A stretch of 64,000 nucleotides of DNA from Rutidosis leptorrhynchoides (Eukaryota; Streptophyta; Magnoliopsida; Asterales; Asteraceae). Below the pieces are notes generated by a model. It was given only the letters and a program-made list of their open reading frames with translations, was not told the DNA's origin and made no database searches. Within the stretch, counting starts at the first letter, position 1. The number at the start of each line of letters is the position of its first letter. The stretch spans positions 292,124,501-292,188,500 of the forward strand of contig NC_092341.1 in assembly GCF_046630445.1 (NCBI RefSeq), given 5' to 3'. This document shows, piece by piece, positions 25,431 through 37,998 of this stretch. The translations under genes were made by a program, and so were the position numbers.

Positions 25431-27266
25431 GAGGAACCCCTACTACGAACGGGCACAGCCCCCCAATTTATTTGAACTTATTTGTTTTTCATTACACATT
25501 GTGGTGAATAAAGCACAAGACATTGAGCACCCATAAAGGAATAAGGCCTACATATAGATTTCTTGAACTCAATATGAACAAAAGAGCAAGCAACAGGGCA
25601 CTCACAAAAAAATGGGACCAATTTTGGATAAGGTCAACAACCTAAACAAGCAATATGGCACTTTTGAGGGTTACTTTTAAAGAGAAGATGAAGAATGCTT
25701 GATCTATATTTTGATTCATTCACTTTGTTCTCTTAATAATTTGTTGCTAACTTTTCCTCGAGACGTGTTTCGTATCGATTTCATTGGTTTTTGTTGAGGT
25801 ACTATGGCCCATGTCTAGTGATTAAAGGTCTGTGTTTCATGGTGTCTTTTTGAAATTAAACTTCTAGCAAAAGTGATGTGCACAAATTTGAGTTTCATAA
25901 CTTAAATAGTTCTTTTGAATAGTATTGTCGATTTGTCGATATTGTGCACCATGAGGATCATATTCCAAAAGCACACAAATAATAACAGAAAAGACACCCT
26001 TTAAGGTCTATCTTCTACTCAGTCTTGATCATTTTATTCCTATTCCATGTGTTTTCAGTTTGACTATATGTGAACTAACAAACAGTTGACTTTCTGTGAG
26101 ACCCATTGTAAAAGCTGACCAATATGTCAACTTATACAACAAAACATCAATCCAGTAGTAATTTAGTTTCCTTAGTTCTGCAACATATGTGAATTGCTTG
26201 AATTGATTTTCTTTTTCCGACAATTTACATGTCAAAAGTCTATTTTACATTTAGTTAAATGCACAACTTTCTTAACATGATTTACAAGTGTATAACTGGT
26301 ATATCTTCTAGGTAACCTTCCCAAACAAATATGAAACATGAAAATACGATAGGATGCGCTTGAGTTAGAAAGCCATTTAGTTTCCGTAAAACCAGAAGCG
26401 ACAAAACATGCACGTTGAAACTTGAAAGGCAGTTTGACGCAACAAATCATAGCCTCCGAAAGGAACGGGTAAGGTTGGCCCAAGTTGACACATAACACTG
26501 TTTTCAATAAACTCTGTTACAAGAGTAGTCCTACTAATTAGGGTCTTAGTTACATTGTCTTTTTTGTTAGGCTACAAACCAAAGTAGATATTGGAAGAAA
26601 CAAATGTGTCCATATAACTCCAGGGGGAACTCCATTTAATATCAATTGGTTTTAGAGTACCAAGGAACCGTTGGGCTTGTGTGTAGGACATGTTGTTTGG
26701 GCTATAGCCCAGATGTGGTGGACAGCGCCGAGGGTGCACCTCTCAGCCCATAAATCTTCTTGACCCAGGTTGAGAGTTACGTTTTGCGGTGGTATAGGTT
26801 GGACTGGACTATCGCTGGAGGGGGGCCATAGACTTGGGTTTGAGAGAAGGTTTGTTATGGTGCAAATCAAAGTCTCACATCGAATTTGGAAAGAAACAAA
26901 CGTGTGAATATAAGTCTAGGCGTAACTCCTCCTACTACCAATTGGTTTTAAAGTACTAAGGGATATGTAGGACATGTTGTTTCAATCCTATCATTATTGT
27001 CACTGATATAACATACAATGAACACCATATTAATGTATTATTTGAAGCCGGTACATGAACTTAGACTAGCATGGTCAATATAAATTGACTAGAAGTGAAT
27101 GATTTTTCTACACATAAACAATGGCAACCTATCATATGGACAACAGATTGATTGAGAACTTTTTATAAGACGAAAAGCAGAGCATACCTGATATATCATT
27201 CTTGTACACATACTAACTAGGGTCTTAGTTACATTGTACACTAGATGTTTTTACATACAACTGTTT
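25354..27266. other. Intergenic stretch downstream of the sulfate transporter
   Basis: No gene is supported. A 32-bp poly-T tract lies at 25397-25428. A diverged direct repeat of about 115 bp is present at 26583-26700 and 26877-26980 (shared words ggaaagaaacaaa.gtgtg, accaattggtttta.agta, taggacatgttgttt). A 27-bp sequence occurs at 26532-26558 and 27211-27237 with one mismatch. The former pair could be LTRs of a very small TRIM-like element, but I cannot define its ends. Confidence 0.45.
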
Positions 27267-28857
27267 TCAGGCATTATCAACAACTGTTAGCCCAATAGGT
27301 TTGGAACTGAGACAAGCATCAACAGCTTCACTAACTGTGAGAAAAATACTTCCGTTTCCTACTTTATTGATGAACCCTGCTAATTTTAGCTTGTGAATCA
27401 CTTTCCATCTCGGATTCACAATAGCCAACTGCAACAAAGTAAACGAATAAGACTTGGTAGTTATAGATCATTGCATAACTGCAAAAAGGTTCAAAATTTA
27501 AGTTCTTGATCGAAAATATTACATGTATCATTTTTGAAACCAATTTCTTGTGCATTTCTTCTAGTGCAAGAACTCCGGAAGAATCAATGCTCAAGACACC
27601 TAGAATACAATATTAAAGTAAGAATTCATCATTGGTTATTAATTAAATCGATCAATATAGCCGAGTGAATGGTGTTCTGATCGATCAAAAGAGGTCTTAG
27701 GTTCACCAGTAGCATATTTTTTAGGTGACCAGGGAAAATGGTCAAAAATGGTCACGGAATAACCCTGATAGACCGTGTACCTCGGGTAGCCGGAACAAGA
27801 AAAACTTTATCCATTTACTCGTTTGTAATAAACTTGATTATTATATTATTATTATTATTATAATGTGAAGTAAAAAACTATTACTTGACATGTCTAAGAT
27901 GATTCCACCTATTGGTTTCTTTACTCCTTCCTTTTCGTACTCACGAGTCAATAAACTGGTTATCCTACAATGTGAACCACCATATGAAACAAACATTTTA
28001 AGTAAAAAAGTATTTTTCTTATTGATGAATTGAATTGAATGTAGATAACACAATTTAAATACCTTTCTTTGATGGGATTTGCATTTGCAAAACAAAATGA
28101 GCCAGAGTTGAGGCGAATTACGCAAACACCTGGAACATCAAGAACTTGAGGATATTGTGCTTTGTCACAGAAGATGTCTGTACCTGGAAGTCTTCCTAGC
28201 TCTCCGATCCCCGGTTTGATCGAATTAAGGATTAATCTTCCAAATGAAACACAAACCTACACATCATTATTGACATCATTTAATTAGTTCAAATGAAGGT
28301 GAATACATATTAAGATAAACATAATCTTAAAAACTAGGTTTAAACATATGTTTCAATAATCTTGAATATAGTAACAAAAACTTACAGCAACTAAAAGACC
28401 AATCTCCACGGATGCAAATAGTACACCAAAAAAAGCCCCAGCGCATGCAAGGAAGTCCATTTTATCAACTTTCCAAATATGATAAGCTTCGTTGTAATCG
28501 ATCAATCCAGGAAGCGCAGACAAAATGATCGACGCAAGTATCGCAAGAGGAGTGTAATACAATAGCTTGGTTAATAATTGTAGTGATATGAACACAGTTA
28601 TTGCCATTACTACATTTGATACTGCAGATTGACACCCTGCACTAAAGTTTACTGCAGTCCGCGAAAACGATCCTGCCATACAAGAAAAATAGTCGTGCAT
28701 TACAAACGGATCGATCATTTTTGAGATAAAATAGTTTATAGTTAGTTGTCAGTGGCAAAACTTGAAACTTTTTCTTGGGGAGTAAAAATGATAACAATTG
28801 TAATTTTGCGGAGTGTCATAGTTAAATAAAAAGTATATGTATCGCTATCAGTGGTTA

Positions 28858-28986
28858 ACCAAAAGGTTTCTGGCTTAGGAGTGTCAAGTGAACTCATCAA
28901 CTTTGAGGTTACGAGTTCGAGTCTGGTCGTGAACAAGAAAAGTATGTGTCTGCTGTTCAAAAAAATAAAAAAAAATTAGAAAAATT
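28858..28986 (+). mobile_element. tRNA-derived SINE-like insertion in a transporter intron
   Basis: About 129 bp with an A-box-like tggcttaggag (28870-28880) and a B-box-like gagttcgagtc (28910-28920), ending in an A-rich tail (28963-28978). It is flanked by an imperfect 14-bp duplication, gctatcagtggtta (28844-28857) and gctaccggtggtta (28987-29000). The right copy contains the exon 7 splice donor of the sulfate transporter. Confidence 0.55.
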
Positions 28987-30419
28987 GCTACCGGTGGTTA
29001 CATAGCAAGAAGACATAGATCCAACAATATTCATAGATCCCATGGCTAACATTTCTTTGTTCCCATCAAGATTATACCCTTTAATTGACGCGAATGATCG
29101 ACCAACAGCAACAGCTTCCTGTAAAATTTACATATCTAAGTATTATGAAATGAATTGTAAGATTATTATTAGTGAATATGTTGATGTTGATGTTGAAATG
29201 AAGTGTGGATTATAAAGTATGTAAATCATCGTTAGTGCGACAATAGCACAAATGAAGCCAGCTTTGGCTGCTTCACCAAGGTGTGGACTATTGAACTCAA
29301 GTTGGTTGAGTGAACTTGGATTTAATCCACCTTTAAAATGTTTAATAATTTTAACTCCGTGTTCATCTGCTCTTGTTAAGTATACGATCAACATGGATAA
29401 AATGACCGATATAACTGGAGATATAGCTGGCAACCAGAATAATTTCTTGTTCCTTTTACCCTGTAATTCTATCACGTTAATCTTCTAGAGACAGAACATT
29501 TTTTTTAATGGACAGACATCGCGTTTAAAAGTGATATACTTACAATGAATCTAGTAATGAGGATGAAAATAAGGAAGGAACATCCAAGAACAAAGTTCAA
29601 AGGATACCACTGTCAAAATAAGAGTACAAAAGTGTATAATCATTAATCGGTAGTTAAAGGATACTTAGTTTAAACTAGGGGAGTGTGGGTCCGTTTCACC
29701 GAGGTTAAAAGAAAATTAACGATATTAAAAGAAAAGAAAAAAAAGCTTTGAAAAGTACTAATATAAAATTACTAAATTACCCCTGTGTATACAGCTCTGA
29801 TAGTTCCTGTTCACAAGGGCATTTTAGTAATTAAACATGGTACACAGTTAGTATAGTGAGTAATAAATTAAAATGTTAATCTAAGTAAAAGCATACCGAA
29901 GTGTGAAGTGATTTAGCAACAGCATTCAACACAGAGACAACATCAGTTTTAGTAGTAAAATGACTAATCCCAAGTAAACTCTTAAGTTGTTGAAGACCGA
30001 TAACTATGGCTGCACCTGCCATAAATCCTACAATCGCAGCATGCGATAGAAAATCAATAAGAAAACCTAACCTGCAGTCATACAAATTAATGATCCGAAA
30101 CAATCATTTTTCTTATAAACTTACAAAAATAATTTTTTCAGACAATATGGATTAGTACCTAAGCAATCCAAAAAATGCTTGAAAGGTGCCTGCGAATAAT
30201 GTAACAGTGAAAACGAGTTTTCTGTAAGAAACATGATCAGCTAACGGATCAACTGTTTTTGAGACCATCGATGATATCAGCAGGGACACCACAGCTACTG
30301 GACCGACGGCTAATTCTTGTGAAGTTCCCATTACAGAATATATCAAAGGTGGGACAACACTTCCATCTATTAATACATATATCCAATTAAATCAATATGA
30401 TCTTACAAAATAATTTGAC

Positions 30420-30620
30420 TTTAAATATTTTCGTTTGTTTCATAAAATTTATGATGAAATTTATACAAATGGAGTAGATTATAAACGTTGGTATAATTTT
30501 CACCGAATATTATATGAAGTATAATACAAATATAAATATTTAAATTTATATTCAAAGTTTAAAAGAAAGACTTCAAAAGTGAAACTGATCCAGTTATTTT
30601 GGGAAGGATGGAGTATATAA
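30420..30620. mobile_element. Possible Stowaway-like MITE remnant in intron 2 of the transporter
   Basis: The right end, ttattttgggaaggatggagta (30596-30617), resembles the common plant Stowaway/mariner terminus. The left end is not clear, so this is a weak call. Confidence 0.3.
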
Positions 30621-31002
30621 TATTATGATAACCGATAATAAAAATGTATGAGGTAAACAAGATTTTCTAACTTACAAAGGCCATATTGAGGATCTAGATT
30701 TGCTAAACCAGCATACCCTATACTCTGCAAAAATTCAAAAGAGAACTTTTAAACAGTGAACTTATATAATATGTGTGTTTATAAATTTATACTGGGTGAG
30801 TAATGTACCTGTGGAATGCTGAGACTTGCAAGAGTCAAGCCAGCAATCAAGTCACTCTTAAACTTTGAAGCTTTGTAGTTTTTTCCCCAGTTAAGTACAG
30901 GAAATACACTACACAAAACCTCCTTGACACGTGCAGAAGTTGAAAGCTGAGACAATGACGATGAAGAACTCGTATCGTTTCTTCGAAGGAATACGTTCTT
31001 TA

Positions 31003-31386
31003 TGTTAGAAATAGGAGGTTATGTGTATATTATTTATGGAAGAGATGATTGATAATTTAGAAGTTTGATTGATCTTGAAAACTCTTCTTTTATTGCTTAT
31101 TGAATTGCTTTGTTGCTTAATTACAAATGAGGGGTGAAGCCCTCTATTTATACTACTCAATGGAGTAGTCTAGATCACTCCATCATCTACTACTATCTAG
31201 ATATTTCCTAGTATTTCTAGACCTAGATATTTTACAAGATTATTCTACACACATTCTACACACTTTCACTACTACATATTACAAGAAGCTTCTACATAAT
31301 GGGCTATAATCTTGATCCAAAATAGTTGTATACTTACAAGCCCAAATCCAAAACAAATAGCCCAAAATCAAGTTTATTTTCCAACA
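31003..31386 (-). repeat. Copia LTR, left copy (3' LTR of the minus-strand element)
   Basis: 384 bp, TGTTAG...CCAACA, indistinguishable by eye from the right copy at 35504-35887. Confidence 0.95.
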
Positions 31387-34300
31387 GCCCCCCTTAAACT
31401 TGATTTCGTTACTCCGAGCATATTCCGTAATCTCTGAAACGTCTCGTGTTTTAGAGGCTTTGTGAAAATATCAGCAACTTGGTCAAGTGACTTCGCGTAC
31501 TTTATCTGCACCTCTTTATTTGTAACACACTCCCTGATGTAATGGTATTTCGTATCAATGTGCTTGCTTCTATCATGGAAGACTGGATTCTTCGCTAGAG
31601 CAATCGCAGACTTGTTATCCACATATATCTCTGTAGGTTCCTTTTGAAAAAACTTAAGCTCACTTAGTAACTTCCTGAGCCATATTGCATGACAGGTGCA
31701 CGATGTTGCTGCTACAAACTCGGCTTCACACGTTGACAGAGTCACAATGGGTTGCTTCTTCGAGCTCCATGTGAACGCCGTATCTCCCATATAGAACACG
31801 AAACCACTCGTACTCTTACGATCATCTATGTCTCCAGCCCAATCACTATCACTGTATCCAACTAGCTTGAAGTGCTCAGAAGGCGAATAAAATAGGCCAT
31901 AGTCAATCGTACCTTTGATGTAGCGAAGTATCCTCTTGGCCGCCTTCAAGTGATTTATTGTAGGTGCTTCCATGTATCGACTTACTAGTCCAACTCCGTA
32001 GAGAATATCTGGCCTCGTGCAGGTTAGGTACCTCAGACTTCCAACCAAACTCTTGTATTGTGTTGGATCCACCAAGTATCCTTCATCATCTTTTGACAAT
32101 TTGAGATTGCAATCCACCGGTGTATTCATTGACTTGCAGTCATTCATCTTAAACTTCTTGAGCACCTCATTCGCATAACCTTCTTGGGATATGAATATTC
32201 CTTCTTTCTTTTGTTTTACCTCGATCCCAAGATAGTAAGCCATAAGTCCAATGTCGGTCATCTCGAACTCCTGAACCATTGCTTTCTTGAACTCATCAAA
32301 CATTTTGGGATTACTACCAGTGAATATCAAGTCATCCACATATAGGCACACAATCATAACATCTCCTTCCTTGCTTACTTTGGTATATAGAGCATGCTCA
32401 TGTGGGCATTTTGTAAAGCCATTCTGTTGGAAATACTTGTCTATCCTGTTATTCCATGCTCGAGGCGCTTGCTTCAACCCATATAAGGCCCTTTTCAATT
32501 TCAGCACCTTATTCTCTTGGCCTTTCACGACGTATCCCAAAGGTTGTTCTATATAGACTTCTTCTTCTAAGTGGCCATTAAGGAACGCGGATTTGACATC
32601 CATTTGATAAATCTTCCAATTATGTTGAGCCGCAAGTGAGATTATCAATCTTATAGTTTCTAGACGAGCGACGGGAGCAAATACCTCGTCATAGTCTATG
32701 CCGGCTCGTTGACTATATCCCTTCGCCACCAACCTTGCCTTATATCTTTCAACTTCACCTTTGGAATTCTTCTTGGCCTTGTACACCCATTTTACACCAA
32801 TAGCCTTATGTCCCTTTGGTAGTGTAGCAAGATCCCACGTATCATTCTTCTCGATTGCTTGAATCTCCTCGTCCATGGCACGTTTCCACTTTTGGCTTTT
32901 CGCTGCGTCTTCATAACTTATTGGCTCACAATCGGCAAGAAGGCAGAACAATGATAGATCCTCCATAGGCTGGGTTACCTCGTACAACTCCCTAATGCTC
33001 CTTGTGTGATGTTGTAGCCTACTTGATTCTCCTCCTGATGTTGGTGTCACTTCATTAGGTGTAGTGGTTGGAGTACGTGGAGAGTGCGGAGATGGTGTAC
33101 TAGAAGGTTCTTGAACTTCTAGATATTCTTCGTTCCTTGTAGTACTTTCGAATGGATAAGGGAGAAAGTCGTAGTTCTCCTCTTCGGGAACATTCCAATC
33201 CCATGTTTCTTCTTCATCGAACACCACATCTCGACTTGAGATTACTTTACCATTATTGGGATTGTATAGCTTGTAACCCTTCGAACTTGAGTCATAACCC
33301 ACGAATATGAGTTTCTCGCTTTTATCATCGAGCTTCGTCCTCTTCTGATCTGGCACATGAGCATATGCCACACTACCGAACACTCGAAGGTGTGAGATGC
33401 CGGGCTTCCTTCCACTCCAAGCTTCAATGGGCGTTTTGTTCTTGACACTTCTAGTGGGCGAGCGATTTGATAGATAGATCGCACAGTCCACTGCCTCAGC
33501 CCAAAACTCCTTAGGCATCCTTTTGCTCTTTAACATACTCCGGGCCATATCAAGAATGGTCCTATTTTTTCTTTCCGCAACACCATTTTGCTGAGGTGAA
33601 TACGGAAGGGTTAGAGGACGTCGTAAGCCATTGTTGTCGCAAAATTCCTTGAATTCCTTGGATGTGAACTCTCCTCCACGATCGGATCTCAACGCCTTTA
33701 TGGTGAGACCACTTTGATTCTCCACAAATGCTTTAAACTTCTTGAACATTCCAAAAGCTTCCGACTTCTCTTTTAGAAAATAGACCCATGTTTTTCGACT
33801 AAAATCATCAATGAATAGAAGAAAATATCTATTTTTACCAAAAGACAGTGGGCTGATGGGTCCACACACATCCGTGTGAATAAGTTCTAGAGGTTTCTTC
33901 GCTCTACTAGAAGCTTCTGTTGGAAAACTGTTTCGAAAGTGCTTTCCTAGAAGGCATCCCTCACATATTTGATCCGGATGATTAATTGGAGGCAAACCCT
34001 TCACCATTCCTTTACTTGATAATAATTTTAAGCCTCCAAAATTTAAGTGCCCGTATCTCATGTGCCAAAGCCAAGAATTATCTTTGAAACATGCTTTTAA
34101 ACATCTTGGAATGTCATGTTGAATATTTAGCATGAACATCCTATTCGTTGACATTGGCACCTTAGCAATCAAACCTCCTTTTTGGTTTCTTAAAGAAAGG
34201 GTACGATTTATCATGTGAATATCATAGCCTTTCTCCAAGAGTTGTCCAATACTCAGTATATTCGTCTTCATATTGGGCACATAATACACGTTAGAGATAA

Positions 34301-35501
34301 ATTGATGCCTTCCATTTTTCAAGCGGATGAGAATCTTACCTTTGCCTTTAACCGGGACTTTAGAGGAATCTCCGAAGGTGATATTTCCACTAATTACCTC
34401 GTCTAACTCCACAAACATGTTTTTGTCACCGCACATATGGTTGCTTGCACCCGTGTCGAGATACCACAAATTTGATTCTCCGTTATCTTCACCTTTGCAT
34501 GCTAGTAACAAAGTGTTTTTCACGGCTTCGGTATCTTCTTGCACTAAATTTGCTCTTTCTTGCACGTAATTGTCTGACTTCTCGCATTCCGAAGCATAAT
34601 GGCCAAATTTATGACAATTATAGCATTTGGTTTGAGAATTGTCATACCTTGGCTTTCTACTTGTGTAACCTCTCCCGCGACCTCTTGTCGGGTGAAAATT
34701 TTGACTTCTTTCTTCATTTCTGTAAGAACTATAACCTCCACGTTTGATATATCCTTGTCCTCGTCCTCGGCCACGTACTTGACCACGACCTCGTTGACTC
34801 GTTTGATGAGTCTTTTCACTGCTCTCTTCCTTGAAAGACAGTTTTGCTTGTAAAGCTTGCTCCAATGGCTCCTTATTATTCTTATTGAACCTCTCTTCAT
34901 GGGCTTGTAGTGAACCCATGAGTTCATCGATAGTCATTGATTCTAGATCTTTAGATTCTTCGATGGCTACGACTATATAGTCGAATTTTGAATCTAATGA
35001 TCTAAGAATCTTCTCAATGACTCTTACATCACTTAGAGTTTCACCATTCCTCTTTAATTGATTGACAACCGCCAAGACTCTTGTAAAATAATCAGAAATT
35101 GATTCTGAGTCTTTCTTATTTAAGGATTCGAACTCACCTCGTAGTGTTTGTAGTCGAACCTTTTTCACCTTTTCAACTCCCTTGTGAGAATTCTCCAAGA
35201 TCTCCCATGCTTTCTTGGCGGTGGTTGCACTTGCAATTTTCTCAAAAGCTCCATCATCTACACTTTGTTGGATGATGGAAAGAGCCTTTTGATCGTTCGT
35301 CTTCATTAATTTTTTCTCCTTGCCGAGAGGACCTTTTTCTGCAGGTTCCTCATAGCCTTCCTCCACAATCTCCCATAAGTCTTGTCCACCTAGGAAGGTC
35401 TTCATTTGGATGCTCCATCGATCATAATTATCCTTTGTAAGGCGAGGAAATGTGATGACATTGTTGGCCATCATCTTGTCGAACCAAGCTCTTGATACCA
35501 A
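31374..35501 (-). CDS. Copia gag-pol polyprotein
   Basis: A 1375-residue reading frame with the Copia domain order gag, protease, integrase, RT, RNase H. Visible landmarks: a gag N-terminal region ([20 protein letters not shown]), an Arg/Gly-rich stretch and zinc knuckle [14 protein letters not shown] near residues 292-305, and the protease DTGAS near 347. Integrase shows its zinc-binding [10 protein letters not shown]...CEGCLLGKH region and core motifs HTDVCGPI (near 540) and SDRGGEF. RT shows [10 protein letters not shown] and catalytic YVDD near 1051. RNase H shows [10 protein letters not shown] and [20 protein letters not shown]. In Copia elements the polyprotein is cleaved by its own protease. 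The element looks whole; Tork-like or related lineages are the best guess for placement. Confidence 0.93.
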   Translation of the reverse strand: MVSRAWFDKMMANNVITFPRLTKDNYDRWSIQMKTFLGGQDLWEIVEEGYEEPAEKGPLGKEKKLMKTNDQKALSIIQQSVDDGAFEKIASATTAKKAWEILENSHKGVEKVKKVRLQTLRGEFESLNKKDSESISDYFTRVLAVVNQLKRNGETLSDVRVIEKILRSLDSKFDYIVVAIEESKDLESMTIDELMGSLQAHEERFNKNNKEPLEQALQAKLSFKEESSEKTHQTSQRGRGQVRGRGRGQGYIKRGGYSSYRNEERSQNFHPTRGRGRGYTSRKPRYDNSQTKCYNCHKFGHYASECEKSDNYVQERANLVQEDTEAVKNTLLLACKGEDNGESNLWYLDTGASNHMCGDKNMFVELDEVISGNITFGDSSKVPVKGKGKILIRLKNGRHQFISNVYYVPNMKTNILSIGQLLEKGYDIHMINRTLSLRNQKGGLIAKVPMSTNRMFMLNIQHDIPRCLKACFKDNSWLWHMRYGHLNFGGLKLLSSKGMVKGLPPINHPDQICEGCLLGKHFRNSFPTEASSRAKKPLELIHTDVCGPISPLSFGKNRYFLLFIDDFSRKTWVYFLKEKSEAFGMFKKFKAFVENQSGLTIKALRSDRGGEFTSKEFKEFCDNNGLRRPLTLPYSPQQNGVAERKNRTILDMARSMLKSKRMPKEFWAEAVDCAIYLSNRSPTRSVKNKTPIEAWSGRKPGISHLRVFGSVAYAHVPDQKRTKLDDKSEKLIFVGYDSSSKGYKLYNPNNGKVISSRDVVFDEEETWDWNVPEEENYDFLPYPFESTTRNEEYLEVQEPSSTPSPHSPRTPTTTPNEVTPTSGGESSRLQHHTRSIRELYEVTQPMEDLSLFCLLADCEPISYEDAAKSQKWKRAMDEEIQAIEKNDTWDLATLPKGHKAIGVKWVYKAKKNSKGEVERYKARLVAKGYSQRAGIDYDEVFAPVARLETIRLIISLAAQHNWKIYQMDVKSAFLNGHLEEEVYIEQPLGYVVKGQENKVLKLKRALYGLKQAPRAWNNRIDKYFQQNGFTKCPHEHALYTKVSKEGDVMIVCLYVDDLIFTGSNPKMFDEFKKAMVQEFEMTDIGLMAYYLGIEVKQKKEGIFISQEGYANEVLKKFKMNDCKSMNTPVDCNLKLSKDDEGYLVDPTQYKSLVGSLRYLTCTRPDILYGVGLVSRYMEAPTINHLKAAKRILRYIKGTIDYGLFYSPSEHFKLVGYSDSDWAGDIDDRKSTSGFVFYMGDTAFTWSSKKQPIVTLSTCEAEFVAATSCTCHAIWLRKLLSELKFFQKEPTEIYVDNKSAIALAKNPVFHDRSKHIDTKYHYIRECVTNKEVQIKYAKSLDQVADIFTKPLKHETFQRLRNMLGVTKSSLRGAVGK

Positions 35502-35503
35502 TT

Positions 35504-35887
35504 TGTTAGAAATAGGAGGTTATGTGTATATTATTTATGGAAGAGATGATTGATAATTTAGAAGTTTGATTGATCTTGAAAACTCTTCTTTTATTGCTTA
35601 TTGAATTGCTTTGTTGCTTAATTACAAATGAGGGGTGAAGCCCTCTATTTATACTACTCAATGGAGTAGTCTAGATCACTCCATCATCTACTACTATCTA
35701 GATATTTCCTAGTATTTCTAGACCTAGATATTTTACAAGATTATTCTACACACATTCTACACACTTTCACTACTACATATTACAAGAAGCTTCTACATAA
35801 TGGGCTATAATCTTGATCCAAAATAGTTGTATACTTACAAGCCCAAATCCAAAACAAATAGCCCAAAATCAAGTTTATTTTCCAACA
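35504..35887 (-). repeat. Copia LTR, right copy (5' LTR of the minus-strand element)
   Basis: 384 bp, TGTTAG...CCAACA. The primer site (minus strand TGGTATCAAGAGC) lies immediately inside it. Confidence 0.95.
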
Positions 35888-36043
35888 CTTTATTGAACCA
35901 AATACGTGTTCGAAAAATCCAGGAGGATCTGGAGAACTAAGAACCCATTTCGAACTGTGGTTCATTATTTTGGGAGTTTGCTGATGCAGAAAACTGCTCC
36001 CATCAATGCTGAGTGCATGATGTGGTGCTGTTGATGAAGCCAT

Positions 36044-37998
36044 AATGGTTGATTTATTTGAAGTGTTTGAGTGAACTCTGGCTAGCTAGCTGTATATATG
36101 GAACTATTTAGATGGGTTCTAGCTAGCTCCCTGCACAAGTGAAAAGGACCACAACCAGAAATAGACAGGATTTAGTTCTTGTAAGTAGATATAAAGTTAG
36201 ATTGTTAGGAAGGATGAAGTTATTATTGTGGATGAGATATTATACATTCCTTACGAAAGGTAGTCCTATACCCACTGGTATGTTAATTTGTGGTCTCCAC
36301 AGTTTTTTGGGTGCATGCTATTGTTCTATGATGTTAATGTTATAATATTCTATTATATTATATGATATTAATTAATTATTATAATTAATAATTATATTAT
36401 ATTATATTACATTATATTATATTATTATTATATTATATTATATTACAATACAATATTATATTATATTATAGAGAGTATATTAATATAATATAATATATGT
36501 TATGGTTTATAATATTAAGTTATTTTATGTTGAAATGATATATAACCTACTTATATAGGTTGTAACTTGACTTAACAAGTAGTGTTGGATCTAATAGCCC
36601 AACAACAACGTCCTAAATATAAGTTCATAAGTCTTTTATTACATACTTTAAAACTAACTAGTGATAAAGAACTGTTCCTTTATTATAAACATACATTTGT
36701 TGAAAGTGGATTGTGATTGTGAGCAACAATGTTGTTTGAGTCTTAAATTTCTTACATATAGCATGATACATGTAACACTTCATAGTTGTTGCTATTTTAT
36801 TGGAATGAAATAGTCGTGTATGTCATAACTCGAATTCCCTTATACCGATGTTAACTTTAGCGGTGCTGATATGTAGTCAAATGATACACTTTTTAAGTGT
36901 TGTGACAAGTGAAATTAAATAAAGGTGAGTATCAATTTTGAGTGTTAAATTTGCGGTGAGTGGTGTGGTAAAATATGATTGGTAGTTGAGTATAACATAA
37001 CTAAATTAATAATATATAAAAATTAATGGTGGATTCTGCTTGGCTGAAAAATCCGTGACACTTCCGTATTTTTATTTATTAGATTTGTGACTGATGCCCC
37101 TTCAGCGTCACGGTGACGCCCCGTTTGGGGCGTCAGGAGCGTCAGACAGCTGACACCTCGGATTCCACCTCATCTAATGTCCCTTGATCACGTTGGGTTA
37201 ATACCACCCTTATATATGAACTTTACTAAATGTTTGTTAAGTGGCTCTTTGGTTCGAAAACAATGTAGACAGTCTGTATGAAGAATCTGACGACGTTTGT
37301 TTAGAAATTTAGAAATTTATTAAGTGTGGAAGTCTAGAAGTTCCAGACTATCTCAAGAGAGTCTGGCCCGATCAGACTATCTCATGCTTACTGGACTATC
37401 TGTGTTTTCCACATTTGTGAAGAAAACCATATTTCCTACTTACGTGGATATGTTACGGAAAGAGTCTACAATTAGAAGCATGTTTACAAAGTTAAGTTGT
37501 CAATATGATAATGATTTTGTATGCATTCAAGTATAGTTATTGAGATCACATATTTCATGGGATTTACCTTGATTTCAAGAATTGAAAATCAAGTCTAGGC
37601 TATCGTATTGTAACCGAATTTGTGTAGTATTAAAAGAGTAGGCTATATACACAATGTTTAGTTGCTCATTATCTGCTACACGATTTGAAATTGTATCTTG
37701 TGAATTCAAAAATTATAACATATACAATTATTGATACACTGTTCGTTCGATCTCAATATTCCACACTTGCTATTGTTCAAACATTATAATTAAATATTGT
37801 AGTCTTTTTTGAATTGATTCTAAATTAATTAATCAACCTTTAAGATTCAATATCGTTTGGTTACGTAGTTTACTAGAACATGGAAAGGCTATAATGATCA
37901 ATTTTGCCTTCACGCAGGTCAATGGGTTATATAAACTTGTGGTGATTAGGAATTATGGAACTTTACAAAAGACTAAGATGTGCATCAAATCTAAAATT
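36044..37998. other. Intergenic stretch upstream of the sulfate transporter
   Basis: No gene is supported. An AT-rich tract of degenerate TATTA repeats lies at 36335-36500. Positions 36584-37764 begin TGTTGGATC and end ATTCCACA and could be an old solo LTR, but no target duplication is seen. A strong hairpin cluster occurs at 37107-37145 (gcgtcacggtgacgc, then gacgccccgtttggggcgtc). Confidence 0.4.
36088..36098 (-). promoter_or_regulatory. TATA-like box of the sulfate transporter
   Basis: The minus strand reads CCATATATACAG about 50 bases before the ATG at 36043. If used, the 5' leader would be very short (about 20 bases). No direct evidence of transcription. Confidence 0.35.

Larger units (their letters stand above)
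31003..35887 (-). mobile_element. Young, apparently whole Ty1/copia element in exon 1 of the sulfate transporter
   Basis: 4885 bp: LTRs at 31003-31386 and 35504-35887 (384 bp each, TGTTAG...CCAACA), tRNA-iMet-type primer site next to the right LTR, polypurine tract aaggggggc next to the left LTR. A perfect target duplication CTTTA flanks it (30998-31002 and 35888-35892). I see no difference between the LTRs, so the insertion is very recent, well under about 0.1-0.2 My at usual plant rates. It lies in the same orientation as the host gene. One long coding region is present and the element looks whole. Confidence 0.95.
27267..36043 (-). pseudogene. Sulfate transporter (SULTR group-3-like) gene, first exon split by a Copia element
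   Basis: This is a SLC26/SulP proton-coupled sulfate transporter of the plant SULTR family: about a dozen membrane segments followed by a cytoplasmic STAS domain. I infer exons (high to low) at 36043-30809 (interrupted by the insertion 31003-35887), 30724-30676, 30366-30159, 30071-29897, 29609-29544, 29460-29230, 29118-28992, 28672-28386, 28256-28063, 27964-27895, 27600-27523 and 27428-27267. Leaving out the insertion and one target copy, they sum to 1992 bp, an open frame of 663 residues, the usual length. Family signatures include [71 protein letters not shown] and [16 protein letters not shown]; the STAS domain has GGIILDMSSVLSIDSSG. Group 3 is favoured over group 2 by general resemblance only. 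Odd points: the insertion in exon 1, no GT donor after exon 6 (the intron would begin AT), and a SINE at the exon 7 donor. This copy is probably non-functional. Confidence 0.88.

Noticed and set aside
26652-26870. ORF on the minus strand within the repeat pair downstream of the transporter
   Set aside because: It overlaps a dispersed-repeat-like segment and has no recognisable domain or splice context.
36584-37764. Solo LTR (TGTTGGATC...ATTCCACA)
   Set aside because: No target duplication, primer site or homologous second copy is present, so only the weak terminal resemblance remains.
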